From CAWGCA01 sp963820955 (GTDB lineage: Bacteria; Pseudomonadota; Gammaproteobacteria; Chromatiales; Chromatiaceae): 64,000 bases of DNA. Where the stretch lies: assembly GCA_963820955.1 (NCBI GenBank), contig CAWGCA010000045.1, positions 62,001-126,000 of the forward strand. Reading direction: 5' to 3'. The stretch's first letter is position 1. The number at the start of each line of letters is the position of its first letter. Positions 1 to 8,360 of the stretch are shown piece by piece. A program made the translations under genes and the position numbers. Below the pieces are notes generated by a model that was not told where the DNA came from, did not search any database, and worked only from the letters and a program-made list of their open reading frames with translations.

Positions 1-769
1 CCATGGCGGTCTCATCCATGGACTGCGCCGCCTCTTCGGAAGACACGTTCTGCTGCATCGGCATCGCGTGCTCCATGCCGCCCATTTCCTCTGCCTGCCT
101 GTCCTCCTTTGCGTCCCCCGCCTTCACCAGAAACATGCCGCAGATGGAACAGGATCCCGGCTCGTTGCTCACCTCTTGCGGATGCATGGGGCAGACGTAG
201 GTCGCATCCAGGTGCTTGCGGGCATGCGCCATGGCAGTCTCGTCCGTGGCCTCCCCAGTCTTGCCTTGCCCAGCCATTGGGGCGGCCGAAACCCCGTGGC
301 TCATCCCCGTTGGCATGGGGTGGTCATGCTGGTGTGAAGAAGATGGGCTTACACCCTGGGAGCCCATCTGCCGAGATCCCTGGCTGTCCCAGAACCTCGG
401 TGGCCTGTGCTCCGGAGCAAGCGGCATGATTCCGCTTCGTTTTTCGCCGCTCATCTTGTCGCCGGAGTGTTCATCATCGACCGGCCCCGAACCCGGGTGC
501 CCTTGCATGGAGTGACCCTCACGGCTTGCGGGCATTCGCTTCGGTGTCCGCCTCTTCCGCGTACCCTTATCCCTCATATTGCCCGTATGCGAATGCATGG
601 AGTGATCATCGTCGCTCATTTGCATCGGTGAAGCCGGGCTATCGGTTGAAGATGCGAATACCAATGGATGAAACAAGACTGCCGTAAGAAACAGGGTGAA
701 TGTTGAATGGGACAATATCCATCTCCCTTTGCCTGGCTGTTGCATCATTGACTGCTTTGTCCTATTCAT
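1..769 (-). CDS. Exported His/Met-rich heavy-metal-binding protein (partial, runs off left edge)
   Basis: The frame is open from an ATG at 769 down to base 1 (256 codons, no stop), so the C-terminus is missing. Residues about 17-40 form a signal peptide ending near FASS. Residues 45-185 are low-complexity and rich in His and Met (DDDHSMHSH, HQHDHPMPTGMSH), as in periplasmic copper or silver binders. Residues 191-212 carry a heavy-metal-binding module, YVCPMHP...PGSCSICGM, with ligands Cys193, Cys207 and Cys210. The same module is found at the N-terminus of CusB-type RND adaptors and in P1B ATPases. The last visible residues (DETAM) repeat those just before the first module, so a second module probably follows. 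It is either a CusB-like adaptor or a stand-alone metal scavenger; the edge prevents a decision. ATGs at 748 and 745 are alternative starts. Confidence 0.8.
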   Translation of the reverse strand, partial: MNRTKQSMMQQPGKGRWILSHSTFTLFLTAVLFHPLVFASSTDSPASPMQMSDDDHSMHSHTGNMRDKGTRKRRTPKRMPASREGHSMQGHPGSGPVDDEHSGDKMSGEKRSGIMPLAPEHRPPRFWDSQGSRQMGSQGVSPSSSHQHDHPMPTGMSHGVSAAPMAGQGKTGEATDETAMAHARKHLDATYVCPMHPQEVSNEPGSCSICGMFLVKAGDAKEDRQAEEMGGMEHAMPMQQNVSSEEAAQSMDETAM

Positions 770-855
770 GAAACGTTTTCCGCACACCTGCCTTCACTAT
801 CGCGACCATCCCCGTTCATCTCTTTAGCTGGTGTTTATCCGGAAACCTGCTACCC

Positions 856-970
856 GTCATCCCGGCGAAAGCCGGGATCCAGGAACGCTTGTGAGGTTGC
901 TGTGTTCAATATAATTTCGGGTTCTACGCTACGTTTTGTCCGAACCGTCATGCGGCGGAAACCGGTATCC
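856..970. repeat. Dispersed REP-like palindrome (GTCATCCCGGC type)
   Basis: GTCATCCCGGCGAAAGCCGG begins at 856 and is followed by a degenerate mirror half to about 970. The same palindromic unit recurs at 2103, 3144, 11736, 17762 and inside the elements at 17904 and 19101. It is non-coding and lies between the metal-binding gene and the FKBP gene, where it could form an mRNA hairpin. Confidence 0.7.
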
Positions 971-1027
971 ATAATCTTGCTGTATTGCATCGCATAGGGG
1001 TTCCAATCTACACCACACTTCCCTGGT

Positions 1028-1735
1028 CTATTCGGTTGGTTTATTTTTTTGGATTGCAATCAACTCTACTTCGAAGATCAATGTACTGTGCGGCGGGATA
1101 TTTGGCGGTGAACCCATATCACCATAGGCCAGGCCGGGAGGAATGTAGAGTTCCCAGCGCCCCCCCTGCTTCATCAATTGCAGGGCCTCGGTCCAACCCT
1201 TGATCACCTGATCGACCTGAAAAGTCGCGGGCTGTCCCCTTTCGAAGGAACTGTCGAACACCGTGCCATCGAGCAGTTTGCCCGTGTAATTGACCACGAC
1301 CTTGTCCGTTTTCCCTGGCGTTTCACCACTGCCCTGTTCCAGGACTCTGTACTGAAGCCCGCTTTCCATACTGGTCACATCCGGTTTCTTACCGTTTTCC
1401 TCGTGAAAAAGGCGGCTCTGCTCCTGACGCTGCCGCAACAGGGCCTCTTTCCTCTCGCGTTTCTGGTCGGCGATCCGCTTGCCCAGGTCGGCCATGGTCC
1501 TACGCATCTCGGATGAGGACATCAGGGCCTCGTCATCCCCAATGGCGTCGAGAATGCCCTGGATGACCACCTCGGGCCGGACCTCCATCTCCTGATAGCG
1601 GAAATCGCTGCCGATCTGGTAGCCCACGCTATAGTTGATCTTTGCGGTATCGTCTGCCAGCGGCGTTGACTCCTCTGCTGCACAGGCGATGGAAACCACA
1701 CCCGCACTGAACAGGATCGCGGAAATAAACTTCAT
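1028..1735 (-). CDS. Exported FKBP-type peptidyl-prolyl isomerase
   Basis: This 235-residue protein has a signal peptide (first about 19 residues, ending ...IACA), an N-terminal helical FKBP_N dimerisation domain (about 25-120) and a C-terminal FKBP domain (about 130-228). The FKBP core is intact: VNYTGKLLDGTVFDSSFERG, then VIKGWTEAL and GLAYGDMGSPPNIPPHSTL. These supply the usual Tyr, Phe-Asp, Val-Ile, Trp and Tyr pocket residues. Length and architecture match Mip/FkpA/FklB periplasmic isomerases that help fold exported proteins. A second, more divergent paralogue lies at 3656-4402, and a repeat-rich gene separates them. The gene is monocistronic as far as can be seen. Confidence 0.93.
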   Translation of the reverse strand: MKFISAILFSAGVVSIACAAEESTPLADDTAKINYSVGYQIGSDFRYQEMEVRPEVVIQGILDAIGDDEALMSSSEMRRTMADLGKRIADQKRERKEALLRQRQEQSRLFHEENGKKPDVTSMESGLQYRVLEQGSGETPGKTDKVVVNYTGKLLDGTVFDSSFERGQPATFQVDQVIKGWTEALQLMKQGGRWELYIPPGLAYGDMGSPPNIPPHSTLIFEVELIAIQKNKPTE

Positions 1736-2102
1736 CTGAAAACCACTCCTCGTTTATCACGGCATTTGTTGCCGGGACTTCTTTTAATTACCGACAGGGA
1801 TATCCTGCCACCCAGCGTCTGGAACTGCTTATTTATCAAATAATATCAGCCTTTTTCTGATGAGGGAAAACAGAAACCGGCTCCTGGGATCGGCAGTACT
1901 TGCAACCTTACAAACAGGTTGCTCGGGTTCTATCAGAACCCAGGGTGATTACACCGCCGGTATGGGTATGAATAGGTAGTTTGAAAAGGGTAGAGCAGGT
2001 ATATTCATACCAAATTGCTGCTAATCAAGCCGTTTAGCATTGATTAACAATAATTATCATGCTGTATTTACACAGAGCTTTCGTAGAAAAACTACAACAA
2101 TC

Positions 2103-2190
2103 GTCATTCCTGAAGGAAGCAGAAGTCCAGACTGCGCGAAACTTAAACAAACTGGATTCCGGGTCTACACTTTGTTCCGCCCGGAATGAC
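2103..2190. repeat. REP-like inverted repeat pair
   Basis: GTCATTCCTGAAGGAAGC at 2103 is matched at the other end by TTCCGCCCGGAATGAC ending at 2190. This is a variant of the palindrome family at 856. The rest of the 1736-2288 intergenic stretch is AT-rich and shows no other gene or clear motif. Confidence 0.65.
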
Positions 2191-2288
2191 GTTGCTTTTA
2201 GTTCTAAGGTGCTCACGGCGCACCCTGCTTTAGCTTAGCGAAATAAACTCAGAGCCGAACTGTATTGGATGTATTTAAGGAGTACGTA

Positions 2289-3122
2289 ATGATAAAAAAA
2301 CTGCAACTCACCGCCGCATTGCTGGGTTTTTGCCTGGCCTCGGCAGTCCAGGCGGATTCCACCCTGGTCTACGAGAAGAGCGGCAAGGACGGCAACAAAA
2401 CAACAAATACCCTTTCCATCAGCGGGCGCTGGCTGAGAATCGACTCGGACGCCAAGGGAAAACCGGACTACATGCTGATGGATACCGGGCGCATGATTCT
2501 GTTCGAGATAGATGACAGTGCCAAGAGTTACAAGGTCACCCGCATCGGAAAATTCTATTGGCCAGAGGTCCCCGAGCCGGTATTCAGGCCGAAAATGGAG
2601 AGAGAAAAGCTGGTTGTCGGCATTCGCTGCCGTCAGGTGCAGGAAATGTCGCCGGAGAAACCGGTGGCGGAGCACTGCATGGCCACCGGCGCGCAACTGG
2701 GCCTGAATGCGCGGGAGATGAAGACCCTGTCCCGGCTGTTCGTGATCGCCCGACGCATCGGCTGGGACTGGCCCAGTGTTTCCACGCCGGATGAACGCAT
2801 GGCCTCGATACTGAGCCGAAACCGCTCAACCGGAGTAAACCAGCAGTTCGTTTCAGTTGAACACAAAGGGATACCCGACAACCGGCTCAAGATCCCTGAC
2901 ACCTACAAGCGGATCATGGCCGAACAGAAGAAACCGGCGAAGGAGAAGACGCCTGACGCAGCGGCACCTGAGGCAGCGGCACCTGAAGCAGCGGCACCTG
3001 AAGCGGCGGCACCTGAAGCGGCGGCACCTGAAGCGGCGGCACCTGAAGCGGCGGCACCTGAAGCGGCGGCACCTGAAGCGGCGGCGACACCAGAGACAGC
3101 GGCGCCTCCCAAACCAGAGTAA
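2289..3122 (+). CDS. Exported protein with C-terminal Ala-Ala-Ala-Pro-Glu repeats (DUF4412-like, tentative)
   Basis: The protein has 277 residues from ATG 2289, chosen because AAGGAG at 2277-2282 sits 6 bases upstream and the signal peptide (MIKKLQLTAALLGFCLASAVQA) begins there. An upstream ATG at 2265 lacks this. Residues 23-210 form a globular part beginning with STLVYEKSGKDGNK...ISGRWLRIDSD. This resembles periplasmic DUF4412-type proteins, but I do not recognise it firmly. The tail (about 215-277) is a Lys/Glu linker followed by eight perfect AAAPE units and a degenerate end. It is probably an extended spacer through periplasm or peptidoglycan. Function is unknown. Confidence 0.8.
   Translation: MIKKLQLTAALLGFCLASAVQADSTLVYEKSGKDGNKTTNTLSISGRWLRIDSDAKGKPDYMLMDTGRMILFEIDDSAKSYKVTRIGKFYWPEVPEPVFRPKMEREKLVVGIRCRQVQEMSPEKPVAEHCMATGAQLGLNAREMKTLSRLFVIARRIGWDWPSVSTPDERMASILSRNRSTGVNQQFVSVEHKGIPDNRLKIPDTYKRIMAEQKKPAKEKTPDAAAPEAAAPEAAAPEAAAPEAAAPEAAAPEAAAPEAAAPEAAATPETAAPPKPE
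2958..3090 (+). repeat. 15-bp coding tandem repeat (AAAPE)
   Basis: Eight near-identical 15-bp units (GCGGCGGCACCTGAA, with GCA and GAG variants in the first copies) occur in frame. Each unit encodes Ala-Ala-Ala-Pro-Glu. The near-identity at DNA level indicates recent slippage expansion. Copy number is expected to vary between strains without breaking the frame. Confidence 0.9.
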
Positions 3123-3143
3123 TACCCTTTATTCCTAGTTTAC

Positions 3144-3655
3144 GTCATCCCGGCGAAAGCCGGGATCCAGTCCATCCTTCTCCCTCAAGAGGGTGTTGAA
3201 AAAAGGTCGTAACACCCCCCCTTGCAGGGGAACAATCAAACGGTTCCTCCCCCCTTTAGGGGGGAGGTTAGGAGGGGGGTGTAAGACCCGCAAAGAATCC
3301 CAAGTACCAATCGCTTAAACCCCCATCCCGACCTTCCCCCTGGGAGGGGGAAGGAGAAAATCACCCCGCCTCTGACTCCTTTCCGGGAAAACATCAACCA
3401 GTCCCTCTCTCTTGCAAGGGGGGAACATCAACCTGTTCCTCCCCCCTTTTAAGGGGGGGAGGTTAGGAGGGGGGTGTAAGACCCGCAAAGAATCCCCAGT
3501 GCCAACCGCCTAAACCCCCATCCCTGCCTCCCCCCTGGGAGGGGGAAGGAGAAAACCGCCTCGCCTCTTTGTTCTTTCCCTGGGAAACATCAACTTGTCC
3601 CTTCCCCCTAGCTTTTGCGACATCCTTCTCTAGGAGATGAAGACACTTCTGAACT
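3144..3655. repeat. REP unit plus G/C-rich repeat array (left array)
   Basis: A palindrome of the 856 family lies at 3144-3170. From about 3186 to 3610 comes an array of poly-C/poly-G modules. The block GGGGAGGTTAGGAGGGGGGT followed by GTAAGACCCGCAAAGAATCC occurs twice, about 190 bases apart. The spacers are of the AAACCCCCATCCC..GGGAGGGGGAAGG kind. The array is the reverse complement of the family at 9001-9645, and a short copy lies at 22168. No coding capacity is evident. Confidence 0.8.
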
Positions 3656-4402
3656 TCACTCTGCGGTAGGGGTAGCCTTTTCCGTCATCTGCTCCATCTC
3701 CGGCCCAAGGATCTCCAGCAACTCCGCCTCTATAATAATGGCCTCGTTACCCAGAGGACCCTTGCGACCATAGGCCAGATTCCAGGGCAGATAGAGCTCC
3801 CATTTGGCGCCGGGCTGCATCATCTGAAGGGCCTCACTGAAGCCGGGAACGACACCATTCACCCGAAAGACCGACGGCTCACCCTTTTTGTAAGAACTGT
3901 TGAACTCCTGCCCGTTGAGGCGCCGGGCACGGTAGTGAATCCGAACCCGATCACTGGCCTGGGGCCTGAGGCCATCGCCAGGGGTCAATACTTTGTATTG
4001 CAGGCCGCTGGGCATGGTCTTGACCCCCTCCTTGGCCCGGTTCGCCTCTAGGAACTCCTGCCCTGCCCGGCGGTTGTTCCTCATCTTTTGGTTCTTCTTC
4101 TCCAGGCGCGCCACCGCCTCCGCCTCCATCTTCTTTGTGATGTTGCGCTTCAGATCCACCAGGCGTTCGTTCATCTCCCTGGCATCCAGCAGGGGCTGTT
4201 TACGCTCATGGCCGTCTCTCATGCCCTGCTGGAGGGCCTGCTGGTCGAGTTCCACCTTCTGTTTCTTGAAGTCGGTACCGATCTGGTGGCCGATAGTGTA
4301 GTTGATACGGTCGGCCTCGTCGGCGAGGGTGGCCGACTCCTGTGCGAGACCGTTCCCGGTCAGCAGGGCCGTCAGCGTGAGGGTTGCGAGTTGTGTTCGC
4401 AT
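3656..4402 (-). CDS. Exported FKBP-like protein with altered active site
   Basis: This 248-residue paralogue of the 1028-1735 protein has a signal peptide (MRTQLATLTLTALLTGNGLA), a basic helical FKBP_N domain (about 28-130) and a C-terminal FKBP domain (about 140-235). The FKBP core is recognisable (RIHYRARRLNGQEFNSSYKKG, VVPGFSEAL, NLAYGRKG). However, the catalytic-pocket Asp of VFDSSF is Asn in EFNSSY, and the Trp of GWTEAL is Phe in GFSEAL. The loop before the last strand is also shorter than in the paralogue. From family knowledge it should bind proteins, but isomerase activity may be low. It lies downstream of the multicopper oxidase, behind that gene's terminator. Confidence 0.88.
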   Translation of the reverse strand: MRTQLATLTLTALLTGNGLAQESATLADEADRINYTIGHQIGTDFKKQKVELDQQALQQGMRDGHERKQPLLDAREMNERLVDLKRNITKKMEAEAVARLEKKNQKMRNNRRAGQEFLEANRAKEGVKTMPSGLQYKVLTPGDGLRPQASDRVRIHYRARRLNGQEFNSSYKKGEPSVFRVNGVVPGFSEALQMMQPGAKWELYLPWNLAYGRKGPLGNEAIIIEAELLEILGPEMEQMTEKATPTAE

Positions 4403-4469
4403 GATGGTGTGCTCCTTCGGTTCTTCTTGCCTTCTTTGGCAGGGATACTAGCAAAGCTTTCCGTTGATG

Positions 4470-4495
4470 AAAAAAAAGGCCGCCCGAAGGCGGCC
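4470..4495 (-). terminator. Intrinsic terminator of the multicopper oxidase gene
   Basis: Perfect 7-bp stem GGCCGCC (4478-4484) / GGCGGCC (4489-4495) with a CGAA loop. On the minus strand it is followed by eight T residues (4470-4477). It lies 37 bases past the oxidase stop codon and before the FKBP-like gene. Confidence 0.92.
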
Positions 4496-4531
4496 CAGTT
4501 TTCGCTTTTATTATTATCTAGATCATTGTTA

Positions 4532-7186
4532 TCAGAACAGCTTGTCCGGGCAGACACCACCCTGCGCCTCGGAGCCACCGACACAGAAGGGCACCATCAT
4601 TTCGTTGTCTTCGTGCTCGACGATGTGGCAGTGCCAGACATAGAGGCCCGGGATGTCGAACTCCGCCTGGATGGTGGTGATCTCACCGACAGGACCCGCA
4701 GCCGTATTGCCCGGATAGGTGATAACCGTGTCCTTCCAGCCATTTTCCCAGGCTTCCACGCCGCCGTTGGTGGTTACCGTCGGGCTGGGACCGCCATTGA
4801 GGTCGGTACGGCCCATCACCCGGTACTTCACCAGATGCACATGGATGGGGTGGGCGTCTGCGGTGATGTTTTTGATGTTCCACGCCTCAGTAACGCCGAG
4901 ATCCGGGCTGGTGACAATCGGATCTGACCAGAGGGTGATCGTATCATTGCCACCTATATCGGTAGTGCCGAGCACCGCGGCCTTGGGACCGAAGGGTACA
5001 GCACCCATAGTGGCGCAGGCACCAGCCACGGGGATATCACCAGGTACCTGCACCCAGTTGCCATCGACATCCACAACGTAACAGACCAGGGCAGATTCCT
5101 CCTCGATCAACACCAGGTCACGAGTAAGGGCGGGTGACGGGGTTTCGCCGCCATCCACCGGGCCGAGCTGCAGGTCCCAGGGTGAGGTGGCCGCGGTGTT
5201 AGCATTACGCAACTGTCCGTTGGGACTGCGATCCTCGTCGCTGGGGCTGGTACCCAACAGGGCGGTGTTGACCACGAACTGCATCACCTGACCGGTGGTG
5301 CCCGGATCGGCCGGGGCATCCGGGAAACCGCCAAAAGGCGCATCCGGCGCGGTGTTGATCATGCGGATAACTGTGCCGTTGGGCAGGCCACGGAAGTCGA
5401 CGATGACGTCAGCACGTTCTGCGGGACCCATCAACAGGGCCTGGTCGAGAGTGCTCTGGGGGGTTTCACCAACGATATTCTCGTTGTTGACTTCCATGTA
5501 GGGCACCTGCTGAAAGGCCCAGGCCTGGGGGTTGTAGTTGAGCTGAGTGGCGAAACCGGTGCGCACGGCGGTGACCTTGGGCAGCATGGCCTGGTCGGTA
5601 CCGATCATGTACGCATAGAGTTCGTTGACCGGTTGCTGATCGGACTGCCAGGGGCCTTTGTAACCACCGTTGTTGCTGTTGATCTCCCGGTACCAGATGT
5701 TGCGCGTAACGGTGGTCTGCAGACCCGTCGCTGGATCCACCACTGGCAGGGCCAGGTTCAGGAAGCGGGAGTTGGTACCGTTCAGTAAGCGCAAGCGATA
5801 GAGGGACGGGGCCACTTCCAGCTGCGGCCAGGATACACCGTTGACCACCATGACATTGAAGAATGCCTCCGGGTTCCAGATGGGGGCGATGTCGGAGACC
5901 TTGTCCTGGGCGTTGTTGCCGGCGAACTCGATCTGCAGCTCGGGCGCGCCCGGGAACTGCTCAGCAGCGGTACCCGCGGTACCCTCCACATTCAGACCCT
6001 CGAAAAAGGCGCGATTGCCCGGGTAGAACAGGGAGCCGTCGTCATTGAAGGAGCGGTCCTGGATCACGACCGGGATCTCACGGTACTTCTCGCGGGAACC
6101 GCCAAGGGCCGCTGGGAAGTTGGTGGTGGTCAGGTCTTCACCAGCGACAGGGGCCGGGTTGGGCAGGACACCTTCCACCAGACCGGTCTCACCACTCACG
6201 CCGTCGGGATCACGAATCAGCCAGTAACCGGCCGGGCCGGCGTAGACATTGACACGGGTCATGCCCAGGGCATGATCGTGGTACCAGAGGGTGGTGGAGG
6301 GCTGGTCATTGAGATATTCGAAACTGCCCACACCGCCACCGATGTTTTGATCAACCAGGCCGTCGCGGTCGGTCAGGAGATTGGCGATGGTGCCTTCGCA
6401 GACGAATTCGCCGGGACCGGGCCGCCGCTCGGGATCGCCGGTTACAGGATCACGAGGCACGCAGGTAACGTTGGAGGCGTTGGGCAGCCACCAGCCTTCG
6501 GTGTAGCCGTCGCTGCTGGGGCCGGTGTGGGCGCCGTGGACGTGGGTCACTATGGGCACTGGGCCGCGATAGGGTGTCTGGCTCTGGCCGTGACAGTCGG
6601 TCCGCAAATCACCCTTGTCGCAACGGGCCTTGGGGTTGGCCCAGTGCAGGGTCTGATCCACCGGCAGCAGGTGGGGACGGTATTTACAGTCGTTTAGGCC
6701 CTCGGTGCCGATGACACCACCTACCGCGCGGCAGCGGTCGGGACGCCGCACCAGCTGGTTGGTCCAATCGACGGTGAGCATTGTGTCCTTGGTGGCCTCG
6801 ATGGTGTAGGCCGGGTAGTTGAACTGGGAGTTAGGGGCCGGGGCCACATCAACAGCACCGCCAAGGGCTCTTGAGTTGGGCCGAGGATCGGTGGCCGGGC
6901 CATAACTCCAGACCGGGGTCGGGGGGAACGCATCCGCACGACCGTTAACGGTATTCCAGATACCGCCCGGCAGGATCTGCTGTTTGAACTGACGCATGCC
7001 GATGTCGTAGTCGTTAGCGGTACCGGTGTTGTTCATCACCGGTGGGATGACCAGCGGGGTCACGTACTTGGGAATGGTCGTGGGGTCCAGTGTCCCCCCA
7101 TCAACCGGCACGGCGAGCGCAGCGGACATGCTAAAACCCATTATCAATGGCACAGTAGCAAACCGGCCTATTTTTCTAATTACCAT
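4532..7186 (-). CDS. Large exported multicopper oxidase (CotA/bilirubin-oxidase type)
   Basis: This 884-residue protein has a signal peptide (to about residue 25) and all four copper-ligand motifs: HVHGAH near 213, WYHDHALGM near 299, HPIHVHLVKY near 776 and HCHIVEHEDNEMM near 851. The motifs place three cupredoxin domains and a complete T1 site plus T2/T3 cluster. The enzyme should couple one-electron oxidation of a metal (Mn or Cu), phenol or pigment to reduction of O2. HCHIxEHEDNEMM is characteristic of CotA and bilirubin oxidases, but those are about 500 residues. The extra length lies mostly between the second and third motifs. Similar large forms are linked to Mn(II) oxidation in some bacteria, which is an inference here. 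The start ATG 7186 has AGGAG about 10 bases upstream and a structured leader. Confidence 0.92.
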   Translation of the reverse strand: MVIRKIGRFATVPLIMGFSMSAALAVPVDGGTLDPTTIPKYVTPLVIPPVMNNTGTANDYDIGMRQFKQQILPGGIWNTVNGRADAFPPTPVWSYGPATDPRPNSRALGGAVDVAPAPNSQFNYPAYTIEATKDTMLTVDWTNQLVRRPDRCRAVGGVIGTEGLNDCKYRPHLLPVDQTLHWANPKARCDKGDLRTDCHGQSQTPYRGPVPIVTHVHGAHTGPSSDGYTEGWWLPNASNVTCVPRDPVTGDPERRPGPGEFVCEGTIANLLTDRDGLVDQNIGGGVGSFEYLNDQPSTTLWYHDHALGMTRVNVYAGPAGYWLIRDPDGVSGETGLVEGVLPNPAPVAGEDLTTTNFPAALGGSREKYREIPVVIQDRSFNDDGSLFYPGNRAFFEGLNVEGTAGTAAEQFPGAPELQIEFAGNNAQDKVSDIAPIWNPEAFFNVMVVNGVSWPQLEVAPSLYRLRLLNGTNSRFLNLALPVVDPATGLQTTVTRNIWYREINSNNGGYKGPWQSDQQPVNELYAYMIGTDQAMLPKVTAVRTGFATQLNYNPQAWAFQQVPYMEVNNENIVGETPQSTLDQALLMGPAERADVIVDFRGLPNGTVIRMINTAPDAPFGGFPDAPADPGTTGQVMQFVVNTALLGTSPSDEDRSPNGQLRNANTAATSPWDLQLGPVDGGETPSPALTRDLVLIEEESALVCYVVDVDGNWVQVPGDIPVAGACATMGAVPFGPKAAVLGTTDIGGNDTITLWSDPIVTSPDLGVTEAWNIKNITADAHPIHVHLVKYRVMGRTDLNGGPSPTVTTNGGVEAWENGWKDTVITYPGNTAAGPVGEITTIQAEFDIPGLYVWHCHIVEHEDNEMMVPFCVGGSEAQGGVCPDKLF

Positions 7187-7229
7187 CAGATATCTCTCCT
7201 CAAAAAGCTAATCCAAAAATATAAAGCGC

Positions 7230-7361
7230 AAAAAAAAATTATCAGGAGGCTTCGCCGTTGGTCCTCATTTTTCGTTTCCCAGGACCGGGATCCTTGTTTT
7301 TTCGGCGAAGCTTCCCAATCAGCAGAGCGGTCCAAGCCGCTGATCGCAGTCTCCCGACTGC
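7230..7361 (-). promoter_or_regulatory. Highly structured 5' leader of the multicopper oxidase mRNA
   Basis: In transcript order (high to low coordinates) three structures occur. First is a perfect hairpin GCAGTC/GACTGC (7356-7361 with 7346-7351). Next is a hairpin pairing 7318-7321 with 7341-7344 and 7327-7330 with 7337-7340. Last is a long helix pairing GCTTCGCCG (7303-7311 in RNA sense) with CGGCGAAGC (7249-7257), enclosing GGTCCT/AGGACC (7281-7286 with 7260-7265). Nine T residues (7230-7238) follow, then the Shine-Dalgarno and start at 7186. The arrangement resembles an attenuator or riboswitch expression platform. I do not recognise the consensus of any known class, including yybP-ykoY and GEMM. 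Confidence 0.55.
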
Positions 7362-8239
7362 TTTAGTCATCCTTGTAAATTATTTTTTGTCGCTGCCAAG
7401 CCAGCGAAAAGCATAAAATTGTTCTTGTTAAAAACTGTTAACCGCCCGCTTCCTTATGTTTCTCGAACAGCAAAATCATAAGAAAACAAAAATTGCGGCA
7501 AATCACACAACCAGTGTGTTGCAAATCACATACCAACAACATTATTAGCTTTAATTTCAATCGGTTAATTGAATTAGCCTTGATTTGGGAAAAAATGGCT
7601 GTAAAAAATGCTGACAGGTTCCTTGACGTAGGGATTATAAGTAGTCTAGAAAACCTTTCGCCCCGCCGTCATATTGTTCCTATTTAATAATGGGTTAGAT
7701 AATTCCACAGCCTGTATCTACCTATTGCAATAAACAGCGAGAATGCATAAGCCCTTACTTATGCAGGGGTCTTCTGTCAGGATTTTTTACAGTCATAAAC
7801 TGATTAAATAAGCCGCGAGACGTCTTTTTAGGGACTTTGGTGTTGTTTTTGCCCGATTTTATGCGAGCTGGGAACAATCAGGTCAGAATCTGTCACTGAT
7901 TACCGGGTTAGTGATTATTCACTTGGTAGGGTTTCTTCGTAATTTGAGTATGCGGGGGATATGGGAATTAGTATCCACCGGTTCGGTGGTTGAACAATCG
8001 TTTCGCCACATGAGAGCGCAGAGTTCGCAGAGAGTTCAGTACCTGGGCCAGATCGTTATTCTGCGCTTTAGTTCCCTCTAGCTAGAGTCCGGCCAGAAAC
8101 TATATGCCGGAGTAGTAGTGCAGGGATGCGCCGTTTACGAACCCAAGGATGGAATCCAGTCACCTATTGATTACTTCAAGATGGATTCCGGATCTACGCT
8201 GCGCTTCGTCCGGAATGACGAATAAATCAGGTTCCTTAA
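7362..8239. other. Long AT-rich intergenic region ending in a partial dispersed element
   Basis: Between the oxidase leader and the DUF2059 gene, 7362-8107 has no convincing gene. The 64-codon frame at 7493-7687 has no ribosome-binding site or protein-like composition. From about 8108 to 8239 lies a partial, single-unit copy of the element at 17904 and 19101. It includes GTGCAGGGATGCGCCGTTTA, the Rep-like GGATTCCGGATC..CCGGAATGACG, and the terminal ACGAATAAATCAGGTTCCTT ending in TTAA at 8239. Confidence 0.6.
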
Positions 8240-8360
8240 CTAGTGTAGGTCGTCACAAATAACGTAACAGTTGAATATCCCTGTTTTACTGGGTTTCAGC
8301 GATTTGCCAGCCGAAAACACTGCGTTTATAAGTTACAAACTGTTTGGCGACCTACACTAG
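8240..8360. mobile_element. 121-bp MITE-like element with 13-bp terminal inverted repeats
   Basis: CTAGTGTAGGTCG (8240-8252) is the perfect inverse of CGACCTACACTAG (8348-8360). The adjoining inner sequences are also partly complementary. There is no coding capacity. The element sits directly against the end of another dispersed element at 8239. Size, inverted termini and position fit a non-autonomous transposon, but no matching transposase is in the window. Confidence 0.6.

Noticed and set aside
2038..2062. AT-rich palindrome (AACAATAATTATCATGC) considered as a Fur box
   Set aside because: The match to the three-hexamer Fur consensus is only partial, and the gene downstream is 230 bases away with no iron link.
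2903..3112. Gly/Ala/Ser-rich minus-strand frame
   Set aside because: It is only the reverse translation of the AAAPE repeat.
3186..3610. Regularly spaced repeats considered as a CRISPR array
   Set aside because: Unit length and spacing vary, the spacers are themselves repeated, and the modules occur at other loci. No cas gene is present.
7493..7687. 64-codon frame in the long intergenic region
   Set aside because: No ribosome-binding site, unusual composition and no similarity pattern; AT-rich DNA gives such frames by chance.
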